Below are positions 8,756 to 17,776 of a stretch of DNA of 57,637 bases, piece after piece. The DNA is from Candidatus Thioglobus sp. (GTDB taxonomy: Bacteria; Pseudomonadota; Gammaproteobacteria; PS1; Pseudothioglobaceae), in assembly GCA_012959965.1 (NCBI GenBank), contig DUCF01000052.1:34394-92030 (forward strand). Direction: 5' to 3'. The notes below the pieces were generated by a model. It saw only the letters and a program-made list of their open reading frames with translations. It ran no database searches and was not told the DNA's origin. The translations under genes and the position numbers were made by a program. Every line of letters starts with the position of its first letter. Position 1 is the stretch's first letter.

Positions 8756-9923
8756 TGCGCCTGAACGCGGCTTTCAAGTCTCGGAGTTTGAGGCGCGTTT
8801 ACAGCGTGTTCAAAGTTTGATGGCAGCTGATGGTTTGGATGGTATTTTGCTTATGACAGAGCCAGAGGTGCGCTACTTTAGTGGCTTTCACACTCTTTTT
8901 TGGCAAAGCCCCACACGCCCTTGGTTTTTATTTATTCCGATTGATGGTAAACCGATAGCTGTCATTCCAGAAATTGGTGCTGCGTTGATGCGTGAAACAT
9001 GGGTTGAAGATATTCGCACATGGAGTGCACCTTCACCAGATGATGACGGCATTAGTCTGCTACTGGATCTACTCAGCCCATTGTCAAAGCGTAGTGCTCG
9101 CTTAGGCATTATGAAAGGGCACGAGACTAGCTTGCGCATGCCGCTCGCTGATTACGAGCGATTGATGGCATCTCTTCCAGGTCTCGATTTGGTTGATGCT
9201 ACCAGTATGGTTCGCAGCTTGAGAATGGTAAAATCCGAAGCTGAGATTGAAAAAATCGCCCATATTTGCACAATTGCCTCAAATGCTTTTGCGCGTGCAC
9301 ATGAGATTTTTTATGAAGGCCAGCCTTTTGCAGAAGTGTTTAGAGCTTTTCGAATGGAGTGCTTGGCCCAGGGGGCGGACGATGTGCCTTATTTGGCAGG
9401 AGGCGCTGATATTGGCGGATATCAGGACATTATTTCACCACCTTCACAGCGCTTGTTGCAAAAAGGTGATATTTTGATGCTGGATACTGGCGCAACCTTT
9501 GATGGCTATTATTGTGACTTTGACCGTAATTATGCAATAGGAAAAGACGACCGATTATCCCGCCGAGCGCATGACACGTTATGGCGTGCTACTGAAGCTG
9601 GATTGGCTGTTGCAAAGCCAGGAACAACGTGTCGAGAATTATTTCAAGCAATGGCCAAGGTTATTGCAGAAATGGATTGCCCCGAAGGCGATGTTGGACG
9701 AATGGGGCACGGCTTGGGTATGCAATTGACCGAGCAGCCCTCTCATGCGGCTTTTGACGAAACGGTATTAGAGGAAAATATGGTTATTACTCTGGAGCCA
9801 TCCCTGGGCTACGGTGATGGACGTATCATGGTGCACGAAGAAAACATTGTTGTGCAAAATGGTGCGCCACGTCTATTGTCTAGGCGTGCTGACCAGGTAT
9901 TGCCCATTATTGGCAGGAATTGA
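8748..9923 (+). CDS. M24 family metallohydrolase (Xaa-Pro peptidase / ectoine hydrolase type)
   Basis: 391-residue protein with an N-terminal creatinase-like domain (about 1-160) and a C-terminal pita-bread domain. All five M24 metal ligands can be placed: D246 and D257 in the DTGATFDGYYCDFDR stretch, H321 in MGHGLGM, E350 in TLEP and a glutamate at 364-365 in VHEEN. Members hydrolyse Xaa-Pro peptides or, as DoeA/EutD, open the ring of ectoine. Position between an ammonia-lyase and an EutA-like enzyme favours a small-molecule amide or cyclic amidine as substrate rather than peptides. GGAG precedes the ATG, and the next gene follows after one base. Confidence 0.87.
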   Translation: MVNAPERGFQVSEFEARLQRVQSLMAADGLDGILLMTEPEVRYFSGFHTLFWQSPTRPWFLFIPIDGKPIAVIPEIGAALMRETWVEDIRTWSAPSPDDDGISLLLDLLSPLSKRSARLGIMKGHETSLRMPLADYERLMASLPGLDLVDATSMVRSLRMVKSEAEIEKIAHICTIASNAFARAHEIFYEGQPFAEVFRAFRMECLAQGADDVPYLAGGADIGGYQDIISPPSQRLLQKGDILMLDTGATFDGYYCDFDRNYAIGKDDRLSRRAHDTLWRATEAGLAVAKPGTTCRELFQAMAKVIAEMDCPEGDVGRMGHGLGMQLTEQPSHAAFDETVLEENMVITLEPSLGYGDGRIMVHEENIVVQNGAPRLLSRRADQVLPIIGRN

Positions 9924-9924
9924 T

Positions 9925-10674
9925 ATGAAGTTAGATTTCGTAACAGATGGGGGTATCGGTAGTAAGGCTACTTTAGGCTTGATCGTCTTGCAGACCGATG
10001 AAACCCTTGAATTTGAATTGGCAAAAGTATTGCCAAAAAAGGGTGTGGCACTTTATCACAGTCGTATTCCAATGTGTAATGAAGTTAATTCCGACACACT
10101 AAAGCAGATGCAAATTGACATACCGAATTCTGCTGCGCTTTTACCGCCCGCACTTGCGTTTGATGTTATAGGTTATGGCTGCACTTCTGGGGCTTGTCTT
10201 ATTGGTCCTGAAGCTGTGCGTGATGCCGTACAACAGGCGCATCCTGAAGCCAAAGTCACCGATCCGATGAGTGCAATTATTGCGGCCTGTGAAGCGCTAG
10301 GTGTAAAAAGACTAGGATTTCTCACGCCTTACGTTGCAGAAGTTTCTGCGCAGATGCGGGAAAAGCTTGAAGCCTCGGGTTACAGCGTTGTGGCTTTTGC
10401 TTCTTTTGAGGAGACAGAAGATAAAGTGGTTGCTAAAATTTCTGAAGACTCCATTCTTGAGGCGATTGAATCTGTTGCTGCTCAAGCGCCGTGTGACGCA
10501 GTGGTTGTTTCTTGCACCAGTTTGCGCACAACGGGCCTGGTTGAAGAGGCAGAGGATCGCATAGGAAAGCCTGTTATTTCGAGCAACCTAGCTATGGCGT
10601 GGCATATGATGACGCTGGCTAACTTGCCACAAACTCAAGAACAATTTGGTAAGTTGCACGCGCTTATCACATAG
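9925..10674 (+). CDS. Maleate isomerase / arylmalonate decarboxylase family (EutA-like)
   Basis: 249-residue Asp/Glu-racemase-superfamily enzyme. Both active-site cysteines are present in characteristic contexts: C86 in GYGCTSGACLIGPE and C197 in VVVSCTSLRTTG. Family members isomerise maleate, decarboxylate arylmalonates or racemise acids; EutA, found in hydroxyectoine degradation clusters, belongs here. The ATG at 9925 is preferred: it lies one base after the M24 stop, has AGGA upstream, and starts the family's usual N-terminus. Longer upstream reading would run inside the M24 gene. The true substrate is unknown. It probably adjusts stereochemistry of a diamino-acid intermediate, or acts on a dicarboxylate. 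Confidence 0.84.
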   Translation: MKLDFVTDGGIGSKATLGLIVLQTDETLEFELAKVLPKKGVALYHSRIPMCNEVNSDTLKQMQIDIPNSAALLPPALAFDVIGYGCTSGACLIGPEAVRDAVQQAHPEAKVTDPMSAIIAACEALGVKRLGFLTPYVAEVSAQMREKLEASGYSVVAFASFEETEDKVVAKISEDSILEAIESVAAQAPCDAVVVSCTSLRTTGLVEEAEDRIGKPVISSNLAMAWHMMTLANLPQTQEQFGKLHALIT

Positions 10675-10703
10675 TGATAACAGCTCTTCCAATCTGAAGA
10701 AAA

Positions 10704-11537
10704 ATGACAAAGGTATTAACCAACGAGCAGATAGAGCAATACAATGAAATGGGTTTTATTTCACCGATTCGAGTGATGCCTGAAATCGATGCTCTAGAAA
10801 TAAAAAATCAGATTGAAGAGGCTGAGAAAAACTTCTCTTATGAAATTCACGCCCAAAGTCGGAACAACCTTCATCTCTCTTTTGCTTTTCTTGATGCTCT
10901 AGCGCACCATGATATAGTTGTGGGTGCTATGGAGGACTTGATGGGCCCCGATCTTGCTTTATGGGCATCGGTGATGTTTATCAAAGAGCCGTCGTCTAAT
11001 CACTATGTGAGCTGGCATCAGGACGGCACGTATATGGGCATGAATAGCAATGATTTTGCCACGCCGTGGATTGCGTTGACGCCGAGCACAATCGAAACGG
11101 GCTGTATGTCGATGATTCCGGGTAGTCACAAACAAAGCATTCAGACCCATGAGGATACTTTTGAGGATAACAACATCCTCACTCGTGGTCAAGAAATTCA
11201 AGACATTAAAGAATCTCAATCCGTTAACTTAATCCTAAAGCCGGGTGAGATGTCGATCCACCACGGCGCCATTATTCATGGCTCTCGACCCAATAAAAGC
11301 ACACAAAGACGTATCGGATTTGCTTTGCAATCCTATATGCCACCTCATATTAAGCAAGTGGTTGGGGAAAATATGTGGATGCATATCTGTGGCAAACAAC
11401 GACAAGACCAAAATGGTGTTAATTTGATTAGACCGAACTTTGATATGGACCCAGAGGCTGTTGCTCAGCGCAAAAAAGTAGATGAAAATTTATCAAGTAT
11501 TCTTTATAAGGGGTCCAAAATCACGCGGCATTATTAG
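10704..11537 (+). CDS. Phytanoyl-CoA dioxygenase (PhyH) family oxygenase
   Basis: 277-residue Fe(II)/2-oxoglutarate-dependent oxygenase. The facial triad is visible: H105 and D107 in WHQDGTY, and a distal histidine (most likely H192 in HGSRPN), followed by basic residues that would hold 2-oxoglutarate. PhyH proteins hydroxylate lipids, small amino acids or compatible solutes, or cleave C-N or C-P bonds oxidatively. It follows the EutA-like gene by 30 bases and probably closes the operon. The diagnostic motif of ectoine hydroxylase EctD is absent, so it should not be named EctD. In this setting it may activate the pathway's substrate by hydroxylation; that is inference. Confidence 0.83.
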   Translation: MTKVLTNEQIEQYNEMGFISPIRVMPEIDALEIKNQIEEAEKNFSYEIHAQSRNNLHLSFAFLDALAHHDIVVGAMEDLMGPDLALWASVMFIKEPSSNHYVSWHQDGTYMGMNSNDFATPWIALTPSTIETGCMSMIPGSHKQSIQTHEDTFEDNNILTRGQEIQDIKESQSVNLILKPGEMSIHHGAIIHGSRPNKSTQRRIGFALQSYMPPHIKQVVGENMWMHICGKQRQDQNGVNLIRPNFDMDPEAVAQRKKVDENLSSILYKGSKITRHY

Positions 11538-11639
11538 CTTATTATGGCTTTACAGAAACCGGTAATGGCTCATAATAGAGAATTCTAGTGCATATTTTTT
11601 GTTTGATTCTTATTTACATCAATTAAGTGACCCAACTAA

Positions 11640-12473
11640 ATGAATAAAAAACAAGCCTTGGTAGGTGCGAATTGGCTCCATAAACATATCGACGATAAAA
11701 ATCTGGTGATTTTGGACGCAAGTATGGACAAAGTCCTAGGCAAAGAACCCATTGTCTACGACAGTTTTTACTGTATTCCGAATGCGCAAAAGTGCGATAT
11801 AGAAAGCAATTTTCATAATGTTGGCAGCACTCAACCCAATACTATGCCAACTGTAGAACAATTTACATTTGAAGCGCAGAGGCTGGGAGTTAATGCTAAT
11901 AGCGTCATTATTATCTATGATAACCAAGGAATTTATTCGGCGCCTCGAGCGTGGTGGATGTTTACATCTATGGGGCATAAGAATGTTTATGTGCTTGATG
12001 GCGGATTGCCTGAGTGGCGTGGTAAAGGCTATGCGACAGCTGAATGTTATGACTCAAAGCCCAAAGGTGACTTTGTGGGGAGGTGTATACCGGACACGGT
12101 TTGTAATTCTGAAGCTGTACTCAATGCGATTGATGATGAGGCCAAAACCATTGTTGATGCACGAGCAAGCGCGCGTTTTACAGGCTTGGCGTCTGAGCCA
12201 CATCAGGGGTCACGTAGCGGACATATCCCAAAATCTATCAATATTCCTTTTCTTGATTTACTGCTGGGATTTCGATATAAATCGCCCGAAGATATTAAAG
12301 AAATTTTTTCCCAGCAAGAGGCTTTGGATAAAGCGCTGATATGCTCGTGTGGTTCGGGAATTACCGCCTGCGTAGTGATATTGGCCGCAACTATTATTGA
12401 TATTGAGAATTTATGTCTTTATGATGGCTCTTGGAGTGAGTGGGGAGGCGATCCTAAACTTCCTATTGAATAA
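11640..12473 (+). CDS. 3-mercaptopyruvate/thiosulfate sulfurtransferase (two rhodanese domains)
   Basis: 277-residue tandem-rhodanese protein. Residues 1-130 form an inactive domain and 160-277 an active one, with the catalytic cysteine C237 in the loop CGSGITAC. The CGSG(x)T loop is that of 3-mercaptopyruvate sulfurtransferases (SseA/MST) rather than the CRKGVTA type of thiosulfate sulfurtransferase. It moves sulfur from a donor to cyanide, thiols or proteins. It lies 100 bases after the PhyH oxygenase gene on the same strand, with a pause in spacing, so membership in that operon is uncertain. Downstream is a GNAT gene after about 26 bases. Confidence 0.87.
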   Translation: MNKKQALVGANWLHKHIDDKNLVILDASMDKVLGKEPIVYDSFYCIPNAQKCDIESNFHNVGSTQPNTMPTVEQFTFEAQRLGVNANSVIIIYDNQGIYSAPRAWWMFTSMGHKNVYVLDGGLPEWRGKGYATAECYDSKPKGDFVGRCIPDTVCNSEAVLNAIDDEAKTIVDARASARFTGLASEPHQGSRSGHIPKSINIPFLDLLLGFRYKSPEDIKEIFSQQEALDKALICSCGSGITACVVILAATIIDIENLCLYDGSWSEWGGDPKLPIE

Positions 12474-12499
12474 TCACTAAATATACCTATTAAAAAATT

Positions 12500-12994
12500 A
12501 TGATAATTAGACCATATCAAGAATCTGATTGGATTGAGTTGTGGCCAATCATTGAAAGGGTGTTTCGTGAAGGTGAAACTTATGCATTTTCTCCCGATAT
12601 CACAGAGCAAGAGGCCCACAAGGCTTGGATAGAGCTACCTATGAAAACATGGGTCGTTGTTGGGGTTGATAATCAGCTTTTAGGTACATATTACATAAAA
12701 GCAAACCAGCTGGAGCTAGGCTCGCATGTGTGTAATTGTGGCTATATAGTTTCAGAGAGTGCAAGAGGAAAAGGCTTGGCAACGAGTATGTGTGAGCACT
12801 CTCAAACATTAGCTAAAGAACTAGAATTTAGAGCCATGCAATATAATCTTGTCGTTTCAACAAACAAAGGTGCAATTCGTTTGTGGGAAAAACTTGGGTT
12901 CCTTATAGTTGGAAACTTGCCGAAAGCATTTAAGAGCAAGAAAGCCGGCTATGTTGATGCGTTTATAATGTATAAAGTATTAGTTACTCGTTAG
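12500..12994 (+). CDS. GNAT family N-acetyltransferase
   Basis: 164-residue acetyltransferase. It starts with the typical IRPYQESDWIELWPIIERVF segment. It has the acetyl-CoA pyrophosphate-binding motif A in SESARGKGLATSMCEHS (R/Q-x-x-G-x-G/A pattern) at about 88-104, and a C-terminal AIRLWEKLGFLIVG motif B. The substrate cannot be inferred. It lies between the sulfurtransferase and a DUF924 gene with only five bases to the latter, suggesting a small operon of poorly characterised genes. Confidence 0.86.
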   Translation: MIIRPYQESDWIELWPIIERVFREGETYAFSPDITEQEAHKAWIELPMKTWVVVGVDNQLLGTYYIKANQLELGSHVCNCGYIVSESARGKGLATSMCEHSQTLAKELEFRAMQYNLVVSTNKGAIRLWEKLGFLIVGNLPKAFKSKKAGYVDAFIMYKVLVTR

Positions 12995-12999
12995 CCGTC

Positions 13000-13542
13000 A
13001 TGCACTATCAAGATGTTATCAGTTATTGGTTTTCTGAAAAAAGTCAAAAACATTGGTTTAACTCCACACCTGAAATTGACGCTGAAATTAAGGAAAAATA
13101 TGAAGGCTTGTGGCAAAGTTCAGCTGCAGGGAGGTTTGATTCATGGCAAGAAACAGCCAAAGGCTCTCTGGCTCTCATTATCGTGCTAGATCAATTTCCG
13201 CTTAATATGTTTCGCGGAGAAGCCAAAAGTTTTCAAACAGAACAGCAAGCAATTGATGTGGCTTTAAAGGCAATTGATGATGGTTTTGATAAAAGATTGA
13301 GCACGGTAAGACTTTCTTTTTTATTGATGCCATTAATGCACAGTGAAAAACTTGAAGACCAAGAATTATCAGTAAAGTTGTTTGCAGATCATAATTTAGC
13401 CGACAATCTTAAATTTTCTCAACACCATAGGGATTTAATCATAGAATTTGGTCGTTTCCCTCATCGAAACGCAATACTCGAACGAGAAAGTACTCAAGCA
13501 GAGCTCGATTATTTGGCTTCAAAGCGTGCATTTATGGGATGA
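13000..13542 (+). CDS. DUF924 family protein
   Basis: 180-residue helical protein of the DUF924 family, recognised by the opening DVISYWFSEKSQKHWFNSTPEID and the conserved LIIVLDQFPLNMFRGEAKSF segment, followed by FLLMPLMHSE. The family is widespread in proteobacteria, and no biochemical role is assigned from sequence. It is tightly packed after the GNAT gene, and the trmL start follows within 40 bases, so all three are probably co-transcribed. Confidence 0.85.
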   Translation: MHYQDVISYWFSEKSQKHWFNSTPEIDAEIKEKYEGLWQSSAAGRFDSWQETAKGSLALIIVLDQFPLNMFRGEAKSFQTEQQAIDVALKAIDDGFDKRLSTVRLSFLLMPLMHSEKLEDQELSVKLFADHNLADNLKFSQHHRDLIIEFGRFPHRNAILERESTQAELDYLASKRAFMG

Positions 13543-13578
13543 TTGGCGCTTTTTAAGCGACAAGCCATAAAGACATCA

Positions 13579-14040
13579 ATGAGTAGCACATTAAATATCG
13601 TATTATTTGAGCCCGAAATACCCAACAATACTGGCAGTATTATTCGTCTATGTGCCAATATGGGTGCGACACTGCATTTGATTAAACCTTACGGTTTTGA
13701 AATTACCGACAAGCGTCTGCGAAGAGCGGGATTGGATTACAAAGATCTCATGTGTATGGTGGAGTACGACGACTTTGATGACTATCTTGATAAAGCCAAT
13801 TCCGGTCGTATTTTTGTTGTCAGCTCAAAGGTGCAAACAAATTACGCTGAAGTGAGTTACCAGAAAGGCGATTCTTTTTTGTTTGGCAGAGAGACTAGTG
13901 GTTTGCCAGATGGTATTCGTAATCAGTTTGAAGGTATAACATTGCCGATGCAAGAGAATTCCCGCAGTTTAAATTTAGCGAATTGCGCCTCAATTGTGGC
14001 TTATGAAGCTTGGCGTCAGCTTAATTTTTGCAAGCTGTAG
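13579..14040 (+). CDS. trmL: tRNA (cytidine(34)-2'-O)-methyltransferase TrmL
   Basis: SPOUT-fold methyltransferase that 2'-O-methylates the wobble nucleotide of leucine tRNAs. The 153-residue form starting MSSTLNIVLFEPEIPNNTGS matches the family's N-terminus. Other markers are the GRETSGLP motif and the C-terminal knot segment SRSLNLANCASIVAYEAWRQL. The ATG at 13579 is preferred over an in-frame TTG 36 bases upstream, which adds residues that TrmL proteins lack. Its last 25 bases overlap the end of the convergent fmt gene. Confidence 0.93.
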   Translation: MSSTLNIVLFEPEIPNNTGSIIRLCANMGATLHLIKPYGFEITDKRLRRAGLDYKDLMCMVEYDDFDDYLDKANSGRIFVVSSKVQTNYAEVSYQKGDSFLFGRETSGLPDGIRNQFEGITLPMQENSRSLNLANCASIVAYEAWRQLNFCKL

Positions 14041-14945
14041 GCGTTATTAAAATCTTTGATTGTTGCTACTTTCTTTCCAGAAAGTTGAACTCTTTTTAGT
14101 AGCAGAGATCCTTTTCCTGTTGCCACTTCACACAGTCCTTTTTCAAGGTTAATGACTTCCCCTGGTTTTTTGTTGTGATTGGATTCAACAATTTCAGCCT
14201 CTAGAATGCGTAGCGTTTTATCTTCAAATTGCAGGCTTTGCGCTTTACACTGTGCAATAGGGTATGGATTAAAAGCGCGAATCATACGGTCAATCTCAAT
14301 GGCTCCTTGACTCCAATTAATCCAAGACTCTTGCTTGTTTAGCTTCTGCGCATAAGTAACACCGTTAGTCTCTTGCGGCACAGGAGTTAAATCGGCCAAA
14401 TTATTAAGCGCTTCGAGAATACTCTGGGCACCTATTATGGCCAGTTTGTCGTGCAGGGATTCGGCGGTATCGGTTGGCAAAATCACGCACTTCTTTTCAA
14501 GCAGCACATCGCCTGTATCCAGTCCTTCGTTCATTTGCATGATAGCCACACCTGTCTCGCTATCACCTGCAAGTATTGCTCTTTGAATAGGTGCCGCACC
14601 GCGCCAACGCGGTAATAATGAGGCATGAATATTGAGGCAGCCAAACTTTGGCGTATCAAGCGCTGTCTTTGGCAAAATTTGACCGTAGGCAACCACCACC
14701 ATTACGTCAGCATTGTGCTCGGAAAGTTCAGCTTGTGTCTCTACGTCGTGGAAACTTTTCGGCTGAAAGACGGGCAAATTGTACTCTTGCGCATAAACTT
14801 TAACCGGGCAAGCGCTCATTACCTTGCCACGACCTTTTGGTCGGTCGGGCTGGCAATAGACGGCGACAATTTCATGCTTGAATTTGTTAAGGGTGTCAAG
14901 CGTCTCAACAGAGAAATCGGGCGTACCTGCAAAGATGATTTTCAA
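14016..14945 (-). CDS. fmt: Methionyl-tRNA formyltransferase
   Basis: Transfers a formyl group from 10-formyltetrahydrofolate to initiator methionyl-tRNA. The 309-residue protein begins MKIIFAGTPDFSVETLD and has the catalytic segment CLNIHASLLPRWRGAAPIQRAI with the essential Asn-His pair. The later LDTGDVLLEK segment and the C-terminal OB-fold domain (about 205-309) are also present. It lies 19 bases downstream of argH on the same strand. The usual def and sun/rsmB neighbours are missing, so this is a rearranged setting. Confidence 0.96.
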   Translation of the reverse strand: MKIIFAGTPDFSVETLDTLNKFKHEIVAVYCQPDRPKGRGKVMSACPVKVYAQEYNLPVFQPKSFHDVETQAELSEHNADVMVVVAYGQILPKTALDTPKFGCLNIHASLLPRWRGAAPIQRAILAGDSETGVAIMQMNEGLDTGDVLLEKKCVILPTDTAESLHDKLAIIGAQSILEALNNLADLTPVPQETNGVTYAQKLNKQESWINWSQGAIEIDRMIRAFNPYPIAQCKAQSLQFEDKTLRILEAEIVESNHNKKPGEVINLEKGLCEVATGKGSLLLKRVQLSGKKVATIKDFNNAYSLQKLS

Positions 14946-14964
14946 GAGGGTTTCCTCGGTTGCG

Positions 14965-16350
14965 CTACTTTAGTGAAGATCGCGCCGTTTTAATTGCTAG
15001 AGAAACCTGTTCTGGTGCCGTGCCACCCAAATGGTTACGTGCATTAAGCGAGCCTTCTAGTGAGATAAAATCAAAGATATCCGCCTCAATTGTTCTGTCG
15101 AACGATTGCAACTCTTTAAGGCTTAATTCACTTAAGTCTTTGCTTTGAGTGATAGCATAGGCAACAGTATTACCAACCACGTCGTGGGCGTCTCGAAACG
15201 GCATGCCTTTCTTTACGAGATAGTCTGCCAAATCTGTCGCTGTGGTATAGCCTTTCAGTGTTGAACTGCGCATGGTTTCGGTATTAGCCTTGATGGTTGG
15301 CACCATGTCCCCGAAGACACGTAAGCAAGCTTGTAGTGTTTCCACGGTGTCAAATAGCGGCTCTTTGTCTTCTTGGTTATCTTTGTTGTAAGCCAGCGGT
15401 TGACCTTTCATTAGGGTTAACAACGCAATTAAGTTGCCATTAACACGCCCTGTTTTGCCACGAACCAACTCGGGCACATCGGGGTTTTTCTTTTGTGGCA
15501 TGATCGACGAGCCCGTGCAGAAGCTATCCGGCAGGGTGACAAAATTAAATTGTGCACTTGACCAAAGAATGAGTTCTTCAGAAAAACGCGATAAATGCAT
15601 CATAATCAAACTGGCATTAGAGCAGAACTCAATGGCAAAATCACGATCACTGACAGCATCAATGGAGTTGGCGCAAATGCGTTCAAAACCCAATAGTTCC
15701 GCTGTGCGTTCACGATTGATCGGATAACTTGTGCCAGCGAGAGCGGCGGCACCAAGTGGCATGGTGTTAATACGCTTATAGCTATCTTCTAGGCGTTCAT
15801 GGTCACGCTTAAACATTTCAAAATATGCTAATAAGTGATGACCAAAACTGACCGGTTGTGCTGCTTGAAGATGGGTAAACCCCGGCATAATTGTTGATTT
15901 TTCGCCTTCGGCAAGATCCAAAAGTGCATTTAATAGACGCAGTATTTCGTTATTAATTATTTGCACTTGATCGCGCAAATAAAGTCGTATGTCGGTTGCT
16001 ACTTGATCGTTACGAGAGCGACCGGTGTGTAGTTTTTTGCCCGGCAAGCCGCAAAGTTCAGTAAGGCGAGCCTCAATATTCATATGTACGTCTTCTAAAT
16101 CAATCGACCATTCGAATTGGCCGTTGCTGATCTCATCTTTGATGGCAGAAAGTCCATCTAGAATTTGTTTTAATTCTTCTTTGGTGAGTACGCCAATTTC
16201 ACTAAGCATTGTTGCGTGGGCTTCAGAGCCTTCAATGTCATAGAAGGCAAGCACTTTGTCGAAAGTAACTGAGGCGCCAAAAATTTTGACAAATTCGTCG
16301 GTTGGCTCGTTAAAGCGGCCACCCCAAAGGTGATTAGTTTTGGAAGTCAT
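14965..16350 (-). CDS. argH: Argininosuccinate lyase
   Basis: Final step of arginine synthesis: cleaves argininosuccinate to arginine and fumarate. The 461 residues are the normal length. The start [18 protein letters not shown], the [13 protein letters not shown] segment and the fumarase/aspartase signature [11 protein letters not shown] are all intact. It is divergent from hemC with roughly 200 bases between, and fmt follows closely. In this genome arginine could also feed agmatine and the polyamine pathway encoded further right. Confidence 0.97.
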   Translation of the reverse strand: MTSKTNHLWGGRFNEPTDEFVKIFGASVTFDKVLAFYDIEGSEAHATMLSEIGVLTKEELKQILDGLSAIKDEISNGQFEWSIDLEDVHMNIEARLTELCGLPGKKLHTGRSRNDQVATDIRLYLRDQVQIINNEILRLLNALLDLAEGEKSTIMPGFTHLQAAQPVSFGHHLLAYFEMFKRDHERLEDSYKRINTMPLGAAALAGTSYPINRERTAELLGFERICANSIDAVSDRDFAIEFCSNASLIMMHLSRFSEELILWSSAQFNFVTLPDSFCTGSSIMPQKKNPDVPELVRGKTGRVNGNLIALLTLMKGQPLAYNKDNQEDKEPLFDTVETLQACLRVFGDMVPTIKANTETMRSSTLKGYTTATDLADYLVKKGMPFRDAHDVVGNTVAYAITQSKDLSELSLKELQSFDRTIEADIFDFISLEGSLNARNHLGGTAPEQVSLAIKTARSSLK

Positions 16351-16562
16351 TTATTTGTTAATTAATTAATTGATTGTTATTAAAGCTTGTGCGCTAATTA
16401 TCCCTTTTATCGGCTGAAATATTCAAAATATTTATAAAAGCTTCTGCAAATGGGTATGGAATGTTGGGAATAGTCAACAATTCTTCAATATCGCTATCAT
16501 TGACTAACATTGGAACTCAGTACCCGATAAAATATTGAGTGATAATGAAGCTCAAAACTAGA

Positions 16563-17480
16563 ATGAAAAGAACTCTAAAAATTGCCACTCGAAAAAGTCC
16601 TTTAGCCCTTTGGCAGGCCGAATATGTAAAGTCGGAGTTGCAATCGTTGCATCCTAGGCTTGAAATTGAATTGATTAAGATGACAACCCAAGGCGATCAA
16701 ATTCTTAACTCCCCTTTGTCAAAAATTGGTGGCAAAGGCTTGTTTATCAAGGAACTTGAAGTGGGAATGCTGGAAGGGCGCGCCGATATTGCGGTGCACT
16801 CAATGAAAGATGTGCCTTATGCCATCCCCGAGGAGTTTGAACTTGGTGCTGTAATGGCTAGAGAAAATCCTTTCGACGCCTTTGTGTCTAATAATTACAA
16901 TCATTTGAGCGAATTACCACAAGGCGCGAGAGTTGGCTCTTGCAGCATGAGAAGAGTTGTGCAAATCAAAGCTATTAGACCCGACTTAGAAATTTTGGAC
17001 CTAAGAGGTAATGTCAATACTCGTCTAAGAAAACTGGATGACGGTGAGTACGACGCGATTATTTTGGCTTGTGCCGGCCTAATTAGACTGGGTTTTGAGG
17101 GTAGAATTAAACACCCCTTGGATGCCGATACTTCTTTGCCAGCCGTTGGCCAGGGCGCCCTTGGTATTGAGATTAGAAAGGGCGACTGTGAAGTTGCCGA
17201 GCTTATCCAAGGCCTGATTGATCAAAACACAATGACGGCGGTTTTAGCTGAAAGGGCGATGAACGCGACATTAGAGGGTGGTTGCTCGGTGCCGATTGCA
17301 GGCTATGCGACACTTAATGGCGAAATACTGACACTCAAAGGCCTAGTTGGCAATGTCAGTTCGGGTGAAATGCTAACAGAAGAGTGTGTTGGCTCTGTTT
17401 CTGATCCTGAGGCTTTGGGACGATTGGTGGCCAATAACCTGATTGCCAAGGGTGCCAAAACATTACTAAGCGAGGATTAA
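16563..17480 (+). CDS. hemC: Porphobilinogen deaminase (hydroxymethylbilane synthase)
   Basis: Polymerises four porphobilinogens into hydroxymethylbilane in heme synthesis. The protein starts MKRTLKIATRKSPLALWQ, matching the family N-terminus. The dipyrromethane-cofactor cysteine is in LEGGCSVPIAGY. The KDVP and GSCSMRRVVQIKA motifs are present. An ATG at 16545 and a GTG at 16539 are in frame and would add six or eight residues. The 16563 start is chosen by family alignment, although no start here has a strong ribosome-binding site. The usual partner hemD does not follow; phhB does, after four bases. Confidence 0.95.
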   Translation: MKRTLKIATRKSPLALWQAEYVKSELQSLHPRLEIELIKMTTQGDQILNSPLSKIGGKGLFIKELEVGMLEGRADIAVHSMKDVPYAIPEEFELGAVMARENPFDAFVSNNYNHLSELPQGARVGSCSMRRVVQIKAIRPDLEILDLRGNVNTRLRKLDDGEYDAIILACAGLIRLGFEGRIKHPLDADTSLPAVGQGALGIEIRKGDCEVAELIQGLIDQNTMTAVLAERAMNATLEGGCSVPIAGYATLNGEILTLKGLVGNVSSGEMLTEECVGSVSDPEALGRLVANNLIAKGAKTLLSED

Positions 17481-17484
17481 TATT

Positions 17485-17775
17485 ATGGTTTTAACAAGTG
17501 ACGAAATTAACAGTGCATTACAGAACTTGGATGGATGGCAAATTGTTGATGGCTATCTCTCAAAAGAATTTACATTTAAGGGTTTTATTCAGGCCATGGG
17601 ATTTATGACTCAAGTGGCCATTCATGCGCAGGTTATGCAGCATCATCCCGAATGGTCCAATGTCTACAACAAGGTTAAGATTAATCTAACCACCCATGAT
17701 GAGGACGGTATTACCGAGTTAGATGTCCGTTTTGCCGAGAAGGCGCAGCGCACTTATAGTGCTATGATTACTTGA
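17485..17775 (+). CDS. phhB: Pterin-4a-carbinolamine dehydratase
   Basis: Recycles the 4a-hydroxytetrahydrobiopterin cofactor formed by aromatic amino acid hydroxylases. The 96 residues contain the active-site cluster HAQVMQHHPEW followed by NKVKINLTTHD, the PCD/DCoH signature. No phenylalanine hydroxylase is in the window. In many bacteria this small enzyme stands apart and may serve folate or molybdopterin chemistry. It lies four bases after hemC and one base before the oxidoreductase gene, so the three form one transcription unit. Confidence 0.92.
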   Translation: MVLTSDEINSALQNLDGWQIVDGYLSKEFTFKGFIQAMGFMTQVAIHAQVMQHHPEWSNVYNKVKINLTTHDEDGITELDVRFAEKAQRTYSAMIT

Positions 17776-17776
17776 G

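Noticed and set aside
10704-11537. Ectoine hydroxylase EctD
   Set aside because: The protein has the general PhyH metal residues, but I could not find the EctD signature, and no ectABC genes are nearby.
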